Shown piece after piece: positions 1-9,747 of a stretch of 64,000 nucleotides of DNA. Under the pieces are notes generated by a model. The model was not told where the DNA came from and did no database searches. It was given only the letters and a program-made list of their open reading frames with translations. This stretch comes from Artemisia argyi. Its lineage: Eukaryota > Streptophyta > Magnoliopsida > Asterales > Asteraceae. The position numbers were made by a program, and so were the translations under genes. Numbering within the stretch: position 1 is the stretch's first letter; each line of letters opens with the position of its first letter. The DNA lies in assembly GCA_030686995.1 (NCBI GenBank), contig CM060706.1, positions 144,046,505 through 144,110,504 of the forward strand, written 5' to 3'.

Positions 1-319
1 TTTCCGTGGTAATGCGGAGAAAGTCATTGTGTTGATATGGATGAATTGGGTTTGTGTAGTTGGAGTTGTAGTGGGATGGTTGATCAAACTTGTATGGATC
101 ATTACATGTGATTGGAGGATGAGATGAGTGGTTTGGCATGAAGGAAGATGTTTGGCCAATGTTGTATGGTTTGTAAAGAGGATCAAATGAATGTCCTTGT
201 GAATTTGGTGGAAAGTTTGGGAAGTAAGTGGTTGGTGGTGTTGAGTGACGTCCAACTTCATTTGTTATGATGGATTTGTTTCGAGGGCTTTTTCTTCGCC
301 AAACGGGTTTTTCCGTCAT
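1..319 (-). CDS. Partial N-terminal ORF of unknown protein, runs off the window edge
   Basis: The frame opens at the ATG at 319 (MTEKPVWRRK) and stays open to the window edge, giving about 106 residues rich in Pro, Asn, His, Gln and Phe with no recognisable domain. An earlier in-frame ATG at 367 (MASPNKPKPKA) is followed after 11 codons by a TAA at 334-332, after which the same frame continues. Either the protein starts at 319 or a CAA-to-TAA change has broken the original N-terminus. A TATA box lies 35 bases before the 367 ATG, so transcription would start just before it and the upstream ATG would be read first. Low-complexity N-termini like this occur in the Myb/SANT-like partner ORFs of PIF/Harbinger elements, but nothing here proves that. 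I do not recognise the gene. Confidence 0.45.
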   Translation of the reverse strand, partial: MTEKPVWRRKSPRNKSIITNEVGRHSTPPTTYFPNFPPNSQGHSFDPLYKPYNIGQTSSFMPNHSSHPPITCNDPYKFDQPSHYNSNYTNPIHPYQHNDFLRITTE

Positions 320-401
320 TCTTGCAAGCCTTTAGGCTTTTGGTTTTGGTTTGTTTGGAGAAGCCATGAAGGGATGAGTGAAGAGTTTTGAGGATTGGGG
401 G

Positions 402-409
402 TATTTATA
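402..409 (-). promoter_or_regulatory. TATA box of the edge ORF
   Basis: TATAAATA on the minus strand, 35 bases upstream of the first ATG at 367. It sits downstream of the palindromic module at 541-600, the same order as in the Copia LTR. Confidence 0.5.
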
Positions 410-540
410 GTGTAAGATTTGTGTGTTTATGGATGGATAAAGTTTGTTTGGGAGATTAGGACAAAATGTGTTGGTGAAAATTGGGAAATGTAGGTTGAAA
501 TGGGCTAAAAAGCAGAAAAGATTCTGTAAATCCGACCATC

Positions 541-600
541 AGATGGCCGGTCCCCTTAATGATTAAGGGGGCCGCCTTACAAAATTAAGGGGGCCGCCCA
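541..600. repeat. Near-palindromic promoter module, copy 1
   Basis: The core at 545-576 is a hairpin: CCCCTTAAT, a central G, then ATTAAGGGG, flanked by GGCCGG and GCCGCC. A second half-site (TTAAGGGGGCCGCC) follows at 584-597, and outer arms around 533-543 and 598-607 (CAGATGG / CCATCTG) extend the stem. The 32-base core is identical to 6376-6407 in the Copia LTR, although the flanks differ. Confidence 0.75.
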
Positions 601-1343
601 TCTGGTGATTTCCAGGTTGCCAGAATTGGGTTTTTGGCAGAAAATTTGCAGAAAGGTTGTGTGTTTGGATTAGAGTTCAAGCAAGTTCAATTCCCTTAGG
701 CAATATAGAATCTAATCTAATCAAGATATAGCATGCATGCAAGAACACATAGGCAAAAGAGCAAATAATCAACACATAATAAGCAAGAGGAGGTAAGTAA
801 AGGCAAGATCACTTTAACTTCCTAAGGCACCTATCTTAGATTAAAGGCAAAGGCAACTAGTGAGTGAAAAACTAGTGATGGATCAAGATGACAACATTAT
901 TAGTGAATTTGTCCTAGTGTGTGTCTATATGCAACAAATGTGGAGTTGTGATTGTTTCGACTCCTAAATGCAAAAAGAAATAACGATCCTAAGAAACAAT
1001 CCAAATGATCTCCTTGATTCAATTTTTGCTCGATTCTGAATGTCAAAGACATATATTAGATTATATACCTTGACAATTTATGTGAGAGTTTATGCATGAT
1101 TTTGAAAAAACAATGTTTTTAGTATTAGTCAACAATGCAAGGAAAATGATCTTCATGTGATTCCTAGATGTGAGAATAATTTTTAAAGAGAATTGATTGG
1201 ATTTTACAAAGGAGTTTATGCAAAGAAAATAAATTTTTCCCAATCTTTATTTTTGTGCGAAATAGATTCCTAGACTCAGAAAAGATGAAATGGAAGAAAA
1301 ATAAAGTTTATGTAAGTATAAATTTGTATTAATTCAATATAAT
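601..1343. other. Non-coding, AT-rich; no clear LTR match
   Basis: No supported gene. This lies downstream of the RT/RNase H ORF on the minus strand, where the 3' LTR of the Copia element would be expected. It does not match the LTR at 5515-6817, so the 3' LTR is missing, replaced or out of reach. I see no polypurine tract. Confidence 0.5.
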
Positions 1344-3641
1344 TTAGTCAACTTGTTCCATCATTCCTAATCCTAAACGCAAGTGGTTGAATAATTCACG
1401 CTTAAGGGGTTTTGTGAATATATCCGCAATGTTGTTTTCCGATGCAACCTTTTCTATAGATATATTTCCTTTTTGTACATTATCCCTAAGAAAATGGTGG
1501 CATATTTCTATGTGTTTAGTCCTAGAGTGTTGCACCAAATTTTTACTTAAATCTATTGCACCTTTGTTATCGCACATAATGGGGACATTTTCTAACCTAA
1601 TGCCATAGTCTACGAGAGCTTGTTTCATCCATAGTGCTTGTTGACATGCCTTTCCAGCGCTTACATATTCGGCTTCAGTGGTAGAAATAGCAAGAGCGGT
1701 TTGCTTCTTCGAAAACCAAGATGTTAGACAACATCCCATAAACGTGCAAATACCGCTAGTGCTCTTTCTATCTACGTAGTCTCCCGCATGATCCGAATCC
1801 GCATAGACGATGGTTTCTATGCCGGATCCCTTAGGATACCATAATCCTAAGTGTATAGTGCCTTTAACGTATCGGAAGATACGCTTAACCGCTTCTAGGT
1901 GAGAGGTTTTGGGATCCTCTTGAAAACGGGCACAAAGGCAGACACTAAACATGATATCGGGTCTACTTGCCGTCAAGTATAGTAAACTACCTATCATTCC
2001 TCTATACTTGGTGTTATCTACGGACTCACCTTCATCGTCCTTTGTGAGCTTTACTTCCGTAGACATGGGAGTTTTCATGGGTTTTGAGTCTTCTAGGCCA
2101 AATTTCTTAAGCATTTCCTTAATGTACTTAGATTGGTTAAAAAATATTCCATCTTCTAATTGTTTTATTTGTAATCCTAGGAAGAAGTTAAGTTCACCCA
2201 TCATACTCATCTCAAACTCATCATGCATGATTTTGGCAAATTTACCACACATGTCTTGACAAGTCGATCCAAATATAATGTCATCGACATATATTTGGAC
2301 AATGATGAGATTTGAGTCTTTCCGTTTAGTGAAAAGAGTGTTATCTACCATTCCCATGGAATAATCATGTTTAATAAGAAAAGCTTTTAATCGATCATAC
2401 CAAGCTTTGGGAGCTTGTTTGAGTCCATACAAAGCTTTCTTTAACTTATAAACATAATCAGGTTTTGCGAAGTCAATGAATCCTGGAGGTTGTGCCACAT
2501 ATACCTCCTCATTGATAAAACCGTTAAGGAATGCACTTTTCACGTCCATTTGGAATAACTTAAAATCTAGGGCGCAAGCATAGGCAAGTAATATCCTAAT
2601 CGATTCTAGTCTAGCTACGGGGGCATAAGTTTCGTCATAATCAATTCCTTCTTGTTGATTATAACCTTGGGCAACTAACCTAGCTTTATTCCTAATAACT
2701 ATTCCATTCTCATCTAACTTATTCCTATATACCCATTTGGTTCCTATGATGGTCATATTCTTTGGATTTGAGACTAATTCCCAAACATCATTTGCCTTAA
2801 ATTGATTTAATTCTTCTTGCATAGCTATAACCCAACTTTCATCTTTTAAAGCCTCGTTAATATTCTTAGATTCTATTGCTGAGAGGAAACAAAAGAAATT
2901 GTTTTTATCATGGGCTTGTGACCTAAGGGTTCTTTGGTTAAGATGTCCTATTATATTATCTAATGTATGTGATCTAGATTCTTTAATATTAACAGTTTCG
3001 TTATTTTCTAAGTGAATGTCTTCATTATCATTTCCTATGGGTTTAGTTTTACTAACCTCAACAGCTTCATCTTCGACTAAATCATCATCTTCTAAAGGTA
3101 ATGTTTTAGGAGGTGGTGGTGTTTCATCAAATGTTACATTTAGTGGTTCCTCTACTTTCATGGAGTGTTTGTTAAGTATTATATATGCTTTGCTATTTTG
3201 TGAGTATCCTAAAAATATTCCTTCATATGATTTTGGATCAAACTTAGTGAGGTAATCTTTAGTGTTTAAAATATAACATTTATTTCCAAATACCCTAAAG
3301 TAGCTTAAGTTTGGTTTTCTACCTCTTAATAACTCATAAGGAGTTTTTCCTAGAATTCTCCTAATTGATACCCTACTTAAAATATAAGTTGATGTATCTA
3401 CGGCATGACACCAAAATTTTTGTGGGATGGATTGTTCATTTAACATAGTTCTACTCATTTCTTGTAGTGACCTATTTTTTCTTTCTACTACGCCATTTGA
3501 TTGAGGAGTACGAGGAGCGGAGAAATTGTGAGATATTCCATTTAACTCACAATATTTTCCGAATTGTACTTCGTTATCAAATTCCCTACCATGGTCCGTC
3601 CTAATGGTAACTATTGAGCATCCTAATTTATTTTGAATCAT
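1344..3641 (-). CDS. Copia pol: integrase core, reverse transcriptase, RNase H
   Basis: 765 codons. The N-terminal part holds the integrase catalytic core (RTDHGREF, then SAPRTPQSNGVVERKN with the third acidic residue). The RT starts around residue 290 (WVYRNKLDENG, KARLVAQGYNQ, MDVKSAFLNG) and carries the catalytic YVDD box. The RNase H domain (YADSDHAGD, STTEAEY) and a conserved C-terminal tail (FTKPLKRELF) finish the ORF. The protein would copy element RNA into DNA and integrate it. It is a continuation of the polyprotein at 3731-5020; the reading frame is lost between 3641 and 3731 inside integrase. The first Met is only where the open frame begins, not a real start. Confidence 0.9.
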   Translation of the reverse strand: MIQNKLGCSIVTIRTDHGREFDNEVQFGKYCELNGISHNFSAPRTPQSNGVVERKNRSLQEMSRTMLNEQSIPQKFWCHAVDTSTYILSRVSIRRILGKTPYELLRGRKPNLSYFRVFGNKCYILNTKDYLTKFDPKSYEGIFLGYSQNSKAYIILNKHSMKVEEPLNVTFDETPPPPKTLPLEDDDLVEDEAVEVSKTKPIGNDNEDIHLENNETVNIKESRSHTLDNIIGHLNQRTLRSQAHDKNNFFCFLSAIESKNINEALKDESWVIAMQEELNQFKANDVWELVSNPKNMTIIGTKWVYRNKLDENGIVIRNKARLVAQGYNQQEGIDYDETYAPVARLESIRILLAYACALDFKLFQMDVKSAFLNGFINEEVYVAQPPGFIDFAKPDYVYKLKKALYGLKQAPKAWYDRLKAFLIKHDYSMGMVDNTLFTKRKDSNLIIVQIYVDDIIFGSTCQDMCGKFAKIMHDEFEMSMMGELNFFLGLQIKQLEDGIFFNQSKYIKEMLKKFGLEDSKPMKTPMSTEVKLTKDDEGESVDNTKYRGMIGSLLYLTASRPDIMFSVCLCARFQEDPKTSHLEAVKRIFRYVKGTIHLGLWYPKGSGIETIVYADSDHAGDYVDRKSTSGICTFMGCCLTSWFSKKQTALAISTTEAEYVSAGKACQQALWMKQALVDYGIRLENVPIMCDNKGAIDLSKNLVQHSRTKHIEICHHFLRDNVQKGNISIEKVASENNIADIFTKPLKRELFNHLRLGLGMMEQVD

Positions 3642-3730
3642 TTTACTAAATATTTCGAATTTTTCAAAGGCTTGGGTTTTGTCACTTAAAAACCTAGTTC
3701 ACGTGTATCATGAGTAGTCATCTACTATTA

Positions 3731-5020
3731 CTAAGGTATATTTGTTTCCTCCATAGCTCCGCACAGCGGATGGACCGAAAAGATCATATGTAATAATTCT
3801 AGGCACCTAGTAGTGGATACTATATTCTTAGCTTTGTGACTAGCATGAGCTTGTTTTCCAATTTTACATGCATCACAAAAATGCTTGTCATATTTTAGAT
3901 TAGGAAAATTTCTAACTAATTCCTTAGAGGCCAAAGATTGTATTTGTTGCATGTTAGCATGTCCTAATCTCCTATGCCACAATGTAGAGTTTTCATCTAG
4001 GGTCGTTAGGCATATCCTATCCTCAGGCTTGTTTCCTAGTTTCATAACATATATGCCACCTTTCCTAATTCTTCTACCTATAATTTTTCCATTCTTAACT
4101 ATTTCGCTATCCTCTTCGGTAAATGTGACTCTACATTTATTATCACATATTTGTCCTACACTAAGTAAGTTATATGTTAAATTATCTACATGCTCTACAT
4201 TTTCAATAGTAAGAGAGTCTTGAGAAATCGTACCTTTGCCAATGATTTTCCCACGTAAGTCACTACCAAAAATAACGTTACCTCCATTGTATGCCTTGTA
4301 TGTAGAGAATAGCTTGCAGTTCCCCGTCATGTGCCTCGAACATCCGCTATCTTTGATCCATTCGTCAGGTTCCAAGTCAATTCCTAAACATATTTCGTCG
4401 GTTTCTTTTGCCATGAAGCACTTTTCGTCTCTTGGCTTTTCAACTTCTTCTTTGTCACTATCACTCCATGTTCCACTAACAAATGGGCCTTGATTTTCAT
4501 AACCCGGTGGCTTTAGACATTCGCCAATGAGATGATTTGGACTTCCACATCTAAAGCACTTTTTTTTCCCGTAGTTGTCACTTCTATTTCTTTGGAATGC
4601 TTTTCTTTCATCTCGTGATAATCTAGTGAATCTTCCTCGTCTCTTGAAGAACTTCTTGAATTCTCTTACGGCCATTGCATATTCTTCGTCTTCACTTTCG
4701 TCACTTGAATCATCATCATCACTAGGTTCCTTTTTGGCTTTTAGAGCAATGGATTTGGTTTGTTCTTTCTTGACTTTGACCGTTTCCGAATCTCTTCTTA
4801 TGATTTCTTCATGAACCTTCAAGTTGCCAATTAGTTCATCTAGTGATAACGTCATCAAGTTCTTTGATTCTTCAATTGCCGTGACCTTAGCTCGCCATTT
4901 TGGATGCAATGCCCTAAGAAATTTCCTAACACAATTTTCACTAGAAAATGTCTCATCAAGTGCTTTTAAACTTGTGATAATAGTGTTAAACTTAGCAAAA
5001 GCATTATCAATTGATTCCAC
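3731..5020 (-). CDS. Copia gag C-terminus, zinc knuckle, protease, integrase N-terminus
   Basis: 429 codons in a frame different from the pol ORF. Visible in order: gag capsid remainder (about residues 1-90), an acidic Ser/Asp linker, a CCHC zinc knuckle ([14 protein letters not shown]), the aspartic protease motif ([13 protein letters not shown], with D-S-G) and the integrase HHCC zinc-binding region ([11 protein letters not shown] and [11 protein letters not shown]). It ends soon after the HHCC motif because of a frame break, where the integrase core should follow. The start is arbitrary: the frame joins the upstream gag piece at 5048-5413 across a stop near 5045. Confidence 0.88.
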   Translation of the reverse strand: MESIDNAFAKFNTIITSLKALDETFSSENCVRKFLRALHPKWRAKVTAIEESKNLMTLSLDELIGNLKVHEEIIRRDSETVKVKKEQTKSIALKAKKEPSDDDDSSDESEDEEYAMAVREFKKFFKRRGRFTRLSRDERKAFQRNRSDNYGKKKCFRCGSPNHLIGECLKPPGYENQGPFVSGTWSDSDKEEVEKPRDEKCFMAKETDEICLGIDLEPDEWIKDSGCSRHMTGNCKLFSTYKAYNGGNVIFGSDLRGKIIGKGTISQDSLTIENVEHVDNLTYNLLSVGQICDNKCRVTFTEEDSEIVKNGKIIGRRIRKGGIYVMKLGNKPEDRICLTTLDENSTLWHRRLGHANMQQIQSLASKELVRNFPNLKYDKHFCDACKIGKQAHASHKAKNIVSTTRCLELLHMIFSVHPLCGAMEETNIP

Positions 5021-5047
5021 TTTTGGAATCGTAAATTGTTCATATTG

Positions 5048-5413
5048 TTATAAAAGGAGATCTATTTTATTATCTTTGACTTGGCTATTACCTTGGTGAG
5101 TAATTAGTAAAGAATCCCAAATTTCTTTGGCGGTTTTACACATAAAAATTCTTTCATATTCTCTGCGTGGTAACGCATTATAAATGACCATTTTAGCCTC
5201 ATTATTTTTTGCTAATTTCTTTTTCAAATCATCATTTTGTTCTTCGAAAGATACAATTTCATTCATTTTAGTTTCAACATTATATTGAATAGGAGGAAAA
5301 TCACCAAAGGTAATAATATGCCAAAGATCAAGATCTTTTGATTTCACATACATTTCGAATCTATTTTTCCAATATAAAAATCCATCACTTTCAAATAGTG
5401 GTGGTCTTTGCAT
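5048..5413 (-). CDS. Copia gag N-terminus
   Basis: 121 codons beginning MQRPPLFESDGFLYWKNRFE, the typical beginning of a Copia gag (UBN2-type family), with WDSLLITHQG near the end. The ATG at 5413 lies about 90 bases after the primer-binding site on the minus strand, the usual leader spacing. A stop at 5048 separates it from the rest of gag. Confidence 0.85.
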   Translation of the reverse strand: MQRPPLFESDGFLYWKNRFEMYVKSKDLDLWHIITFGDFPPIQYNVETKMNEIVSFEEQNDDLKKKLAKNNEAKMVIYNALPRREYERIFMCKTAKEIWDSLLITHQGNSQVKDNKIDLLL

Positions 5414-5500
5414 AGATTACCCTTCTAAATATTTTTTAGATTCCATAGATCGTTACAAGTTTTAAAATACAATATATTTTAAAAAATCTTGCTAGACGTG

Positions 5501-5512
5501 GCTCTGATACCA
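5501..5512 (-). promoter_or_regulatory. Primer-binding site (initiator tRNA-Met)
   Basis: Minus strand TGGTATCAGAGC, complementary to the 3' end of initiator tRNA-Met, two bases inside the LTR end at 5515. Confidence 0.9.
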
Positions 5513-6320
5513 ATTGTGGAAAACTAGAAGGGGGGGTTGAATAGTTTTACGTCTTTTTAATTCGTTGTAAAAGATAGTTTTAGTGTTTTCTTAGCTTTTA
5601 AAAACTTAGATTCGATAATATGTGATCTCAAGTCTTGCACAATATAAACAACAATCAATAAGTAATATATAACAATGATAAGTAATGAAATAAGTAAGAG
5701 ATGGAAAGATCGAACCGCGAGACAAGAGATTTATAGTGGTTCGGCTACAAGGACACCTTCCTTGCCCTACTCCACTCCCCGAGCACCTAACTCGAGAGTT
5801 TTCTTCACTAAATCAACAAACTCCCTTATGGCGGAGAAAACCTTACACACCAATTTACACACCAATTTTCACACCACAACTTCTTCACACCTAAGTCACA
5901 ACTTCTACACTACTTCTTCAAATCAATCTACTTCACAACTAATTACTCCACACCTATCTTCTTCACACCAATATAATTCCTAACTTTTCTTCTTCACACC
6001 AAGCTACTAACTAATCACACAATCTATATATCTAGCACAACTATCTACAATCAAATATTCACAACAATCTTCACAAAGAATAATGTAAATAATCTTGATG
6101 ATGTACCAACAACTTGGATGTGGAGATAACAACAAGTTGTAATACTTCTTGTCTTGGCGGATAGAAGTATTCTTCTCTTGCACTTGAGAGGATGAAGTTT
6201 GAATCACTTTGAAACAAGGAATTATACACTTATGATCAAAGGATAAGAGAATAGAAATATGGATCTAGATCAGAAAGTTTAGAAGTGCAAAAGGTGAGAA
6301 AATTCTGAGGGATGAACCAG

Positions 6321-6328
6321 TATTTATA
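6321..6328 (-). promoter_or_regulatory. LTR TATA box
   Basis: TATAAATA on the minus strand within the LTR, about 30 bases downstream of the palindromic module. It marks the likely U3/R border. Confidence 0.6.
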
Positions 6329-6353
6329 GGGGAGAAAAATACTGTTCTGGAGC

Positions 6354-6430
6354 GTGGCCGGTCCCCTTAATTAATGGCCGGTCCCCTTAATGATTAAGGG
6401 GGCCGCCTAAAGAATTAAGGGGGCCGCCCC
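6354..6430. repeat. Near-palindromic promoter module, copy 2
   Basis: Core 6376-6407 is identical to 545-576. Here one half-site is duplicated (GGCCGGTCCCCTTAAT occurs at about 6355 and again at 6376), and a further TTAAGGGGGCCGCC follows. It lies immediately upstream of the LTR TATA box in the direction of LTR transcription. Confidence 0.75.
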
Positions 6431-6817
6431 TTCAGAAAGTTGGTTTTTCTTGTTTTTTAGTGGGAAATATTTTTCTGGATAAAATTTGCCATTTTTGGTT
6501 GGAAATTTGAAATCATATATTTATAATGAATTAAACATATTCTTTTAATTCCAAAAGTAATTTTGTAAAAGATATAAGATGTTTAATACATTTTATAAAA
6601 ATTCTAGTGATTAGAGAAATTTCCTTTGATCATGAAATGCAATAAACCCTTTGTTTATTCATACCTTAAGTGATATGGAAGCAAAGACAAATATTAAGCA
6701 CTAAAAACTTGTTTACGTCATAAGTTTTAGATTAATGAGTTTATGCTTTGTAATTATCAAAACATAGAGACATTGTTAATATGCTAACAATGTTTTAAGA
6801 CATTATTTATGTCAACA

Positions 6818-7372
6818 ATCTCCCCCTTTTTTATGATTACAAAACCTTAAACTCATTAGGTCTAAAAAATAATTTTTAGACAAGAATTTAGAGTTTAACA
6901 TTCTCTTCTCTCCCTTTTTGTAAAATCAAAAAGATTAATGCTCCCCCTTGATGTATGCTCCCCCTCATTTGAGAGCACCAAGGGAATGAGCTATGGAAAT
7001 CTTGGCTACACAAAATATTAGAAGAGAACAAGGCACATATACATGCAAAGCAATAATTATAAAAATAGATTCATTCAAGCATCATAGAAAGCATTACAAC
7101 ATTTAATATGCTTAAGGCATATTAATCATAATAAAACAAAAGAAAAGACATAGTCCTATATTGCCTAAAAGAGCACTTGGACTTGCTTGCAACTCATGGT
7201 TGATTGTTTTATTTGCTTGAAGGATAACATAAGCATAAAGCTTAGTTGTTAGATGGAGAAGGATATGGAGTGGGGTATGGAGCGGAAGAGGTGGCCCTTA
7301 CGATATTGTATCGTGTTAAGGGTGGAATGGGATGAGGTCGAGTGAGGAGATATTCAATCCAAGAAATATCTT
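6818..7372 (-). mobile_element. 3' internal remnant of a second Copia copy, with polypurine tracts
   Basis: Next to the LTR the minus strand reads AAAAAAGGGGGAGAT (6818-6832), a polypurine tract. More GGGGGAG-type tracts occur near 6941-6970, as reported for SIRE-type elements. No coding sequence is left. The segment ends where the inverted LTR begins at about 7373. Confidence 0.65.
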
Positions 7373-8472
7373 CACTTAAGGTATGCATAAACTAAGCATC
7401 TTATGCATTACATGATCAAAGGAAACCTTGTCTTAAGACATAACATTTTATTAAATGATATTAACATTTATATATATATTTGTAAATCATTTTTGGTATT
7501 GTTGTATTAAACTACAAAGATATGATTTCAAATTTCCAACCAAAAAAGGCAAATTTTATCCAGAAAAACTTTTCCAACGTTCAGTAGGGCGGCCCCCTTA
7601 ATTATACTAGGCGGCCCCCTTAATCATTAAGAGGACCGGCACGCTCCAGAACAGTATTTTCTGGCCCTTTAAATACTGGATCATTCCACATATTTTTCTC
7701 ACCTTTTTGCACTAAAAACTTTCTGATCCATTCTCCATTTCTATATCAAAAATCCTTTGATCATATAATTCATAAGTCTTTGTTTCCAAGTGATCCAAAG
7801 CTTCATCCACTCAAGTGCAAGAAGAAGAACACTCATCTACATCCATTTAATTGTAGTAGTGTTGTGATTAGCTATTTTCATATTGTAGTAGTGTTAGATA
7901 TTTGTAAAAGTGTTGTGAGAACTTGTTGATTGTAGAAACTAGGTGTGTTGCAAAGTAGTGTAGTAGTTGTGATTTAGTTGTGCATAGAAGAAGGTGTGAA
8001 GTTGACAAGGTGTGAAGAAGGTGTGAAGTCTTGAAGAAGTTGTGAAGGTGTGAAGAAAGTGTGAAGTCTTGAAGAAGTTGTGAGATTGGTTCTAGCTACG
8101 ATTAGAACTCGACATTTAGCTTAGTGTCGTTAACTCGTGTAAGCCAAGGTGTGTAAGGTTTCTCCACCATAAGGAGTTTGTTGACATAGTGAAGAAAACT
8201 CTCGAGTGTGGTACTCGGGGAGTGGAGTAGGGCAAGGAAGGTGTCCTTGTAGCCGAACCACTATAAATCCGCGTGTTGTGGTTTGATCTTTCTAACTCTA
8301 TCTTTTCTTCATTCTATTTCAATACTTTCATTATTAGATTAGACTTGCTTATATTGGTTGTTACTTGAACTCACTTGAGATCGAATCGAAAGTTTTTATA
8401 AGCTACAAAATATTTTGGAAATAAATTTAAAAATGACGTAAAACTATTCAACCCCCCTTCTACTTTTTCACA
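7373..8472 (+). repeat. Truncated Copia LTR, inverted relative to 5515-6817
   Basis: It matches the reverse complement of 5515-6672, from CACTTAAGGTATG to the terminal CTTTTTCACA, and lacks about the first 145 bases of the LTR. The right edge abuts Gypsy LTR sequence at 8473, which continues without a break in the other Gypsy LTR at 19554. That gives an exact insertion point. Confidence 0.8.
7587..7640. repeat. Near-palindromic promoter module, copy 3
   Basis: Reverse orientation of the module, in the inverted LTR. Core 7610-7640 differs from the other cores by at least one base (AAGAGGACC instead of AAGGGGACC). A TTTAAATA-type TATA sequence follows at about 7669. Confidence 0.7.
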
Positions 8473-9732
8473 AAGTATATGAATAAATTACATGTTTCAA
8501 ATCAATTTTCATATTAATAGTTACCTGATGAAGTTTATGACTTAAGATGTGATAAATATATGTTATTGGCGAAATACTTAACTGAAATACTGATACTCAG
8601 ATGATAATGTTTTCAATTTGATTATTGTGGCATGTGATATATATATGTTACTGGCGAATTACTTAACTGAAATACTGATACTCAGATGATAATGTTTCCA
8701 AAGTGATTATTGTGGCATGATACTTGACTATACTATAACATCCTGAATGATTCCATTATCTCTATATGATATTTCTATGTTCAACAGAAATAATTGCTAG
8801 GAAGAGCACAAATACTCTAGTTACATTATTACCTTGATATTGCCTAAGTTACCTTCATCGTCATAAAGTCCCTCAATCACGAGCCATTAATGACTTGTAT
8901 GTGAGCGCGAATATAGTGAACAGCTTTGAAACCTGTTAAGGATTGACCTCCTATCCCACTAATACTTGACGGAATGCCATTATGCATATGGTTAGTCATA
9001 TTAGTCGTGATACACTATATTTGAGTAAAAATAGGAATTGGCAAATCACCTATTATAAGAGGGCAAATTATTTATCATTGACTTGATAAATCACCTCTTT
9101 TGTTAACGTTTTGCGTGTCATGAGGCTTGGTGCAATATCCATAAGAAAATGTATGTTTTCAACATATATTTAGATACAGCTGTATAGGTATTTGACCAGA
9201 CTTGAATTGTATATTAAATTAGCATCATGAGTTTCCATCTCATGTTAGGATTATTAATCCCTTATTTAAATTTGATTGAATATCTATATGATTTATCTGT
9301 GATATAATCAGCATCACTCAATACTTATTCTATCACTGTTTGTATTTATCATTATCAAATATTCCAGAAATCTATTGAAATAAATGGTTTTTCATAAAAC
9401 TCTATGAACTCACCAACTTTTGTGTTGACACTTTTAAGCATGTGTATCTCAGGTAATTTAATGGAGCAGGACAAGACACGGAGCGGGCATTTATTACTCT
9501 AATAAATTAAAATGGTGTAAAAAAAATCAAATATGTCATTCTTTTAAGCCTTTATATCTTTTAATAAGATTCTAAATCAAATGGTTCATCTTTTATCAAA
9601 AATATTATTTGAATGACAAATAACTTTCAAAACGCTTCTTTTAAGCCGTTTTATGAAATTATAACTTCGATCCTCCCCGTAACACCCAAATTACTTTTTC
9701 GCTGCTACAAACTTAAATTTGGGGGTGTTATA
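8473..9732 (+). repeat. 5' LTR of the Gypsy element, truncated by Copia insertion
   Basis: It matches 19554-20812 almost base for base (1260 versus 1259 bp, with scattered substitutions). It ends GGGGGTGTTATA where the 3' LTR ends GGGGGTGTTACA. The first two-thirds of the LTR lie beyond the Copia insertion and are not present in this window. Confidence 0.9.
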
Positions 9733-9735
9733 GAT

Positions 9736-9747
9736 TGGCATCAGAGC
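9736..9747 (+). promoter_or_regulatory. Gypsy primer-binding site
   Basis: TGGCATCAGAGC, one mismatch from the initiator tRNA-Met complement, three bases after the LTR end. Confidence 0.85.

Larger units (their letters stand above)
1344..6817 (-). mobile_element. Ty1/Copia retrotransposon, SIRE/Maximus-like, 3' LTR missing
   Basis: Read on the minus strand the order is LTR (6817-5515), primer-binding site (5512-5501), gag, protease, integrase, reverse transcriptase, RNase H. Integrase before RT defines Ty1/Copia. The long LTR, gag style and several GGGGGAG-type tracts in the adjacent copy resemble the SIRE/Maximus lineage (inferred from memory of that lineage). Two breaks in the polyprotein and the missing 3' LTR make this copy inactive. 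Confidence 0.85.
5515..6817 (-). repeat. Complete Copia LTR, flanked by both PBS and PPT
   Basis: 1303 bp, beginning TGTTGACA at 6817 and ending CCACA at 5515 on the minus strand. The low-coordinate side carries the primer-binding site, making it the 5' LTR of the left element. The high-coordinate side carries a polypurine tract (AAAAAAGGGGGAGAT read on minus), as a 3' LTR would. U5 contains many short CACACC/TTCTTCACAC direct repeats (about 5840-6005). The 102-residue plus-strand ORF at 5675-5983 is a by-product of these repeats. Confidence 0.88.

Noticed and set aside
5675..5983. 102-codon plus-strand ORF
   Set aside because: It lies in the U5 part of the Copia LTR and reflects short CACACC/TTC repeats.
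9736..9747. tRNA-Met-like sequence
   Set aside because: It is the complement of a tRNA 3' end directly behind an LTR, i.e. a retrotransposon primer site (also at 5501 and 22001).
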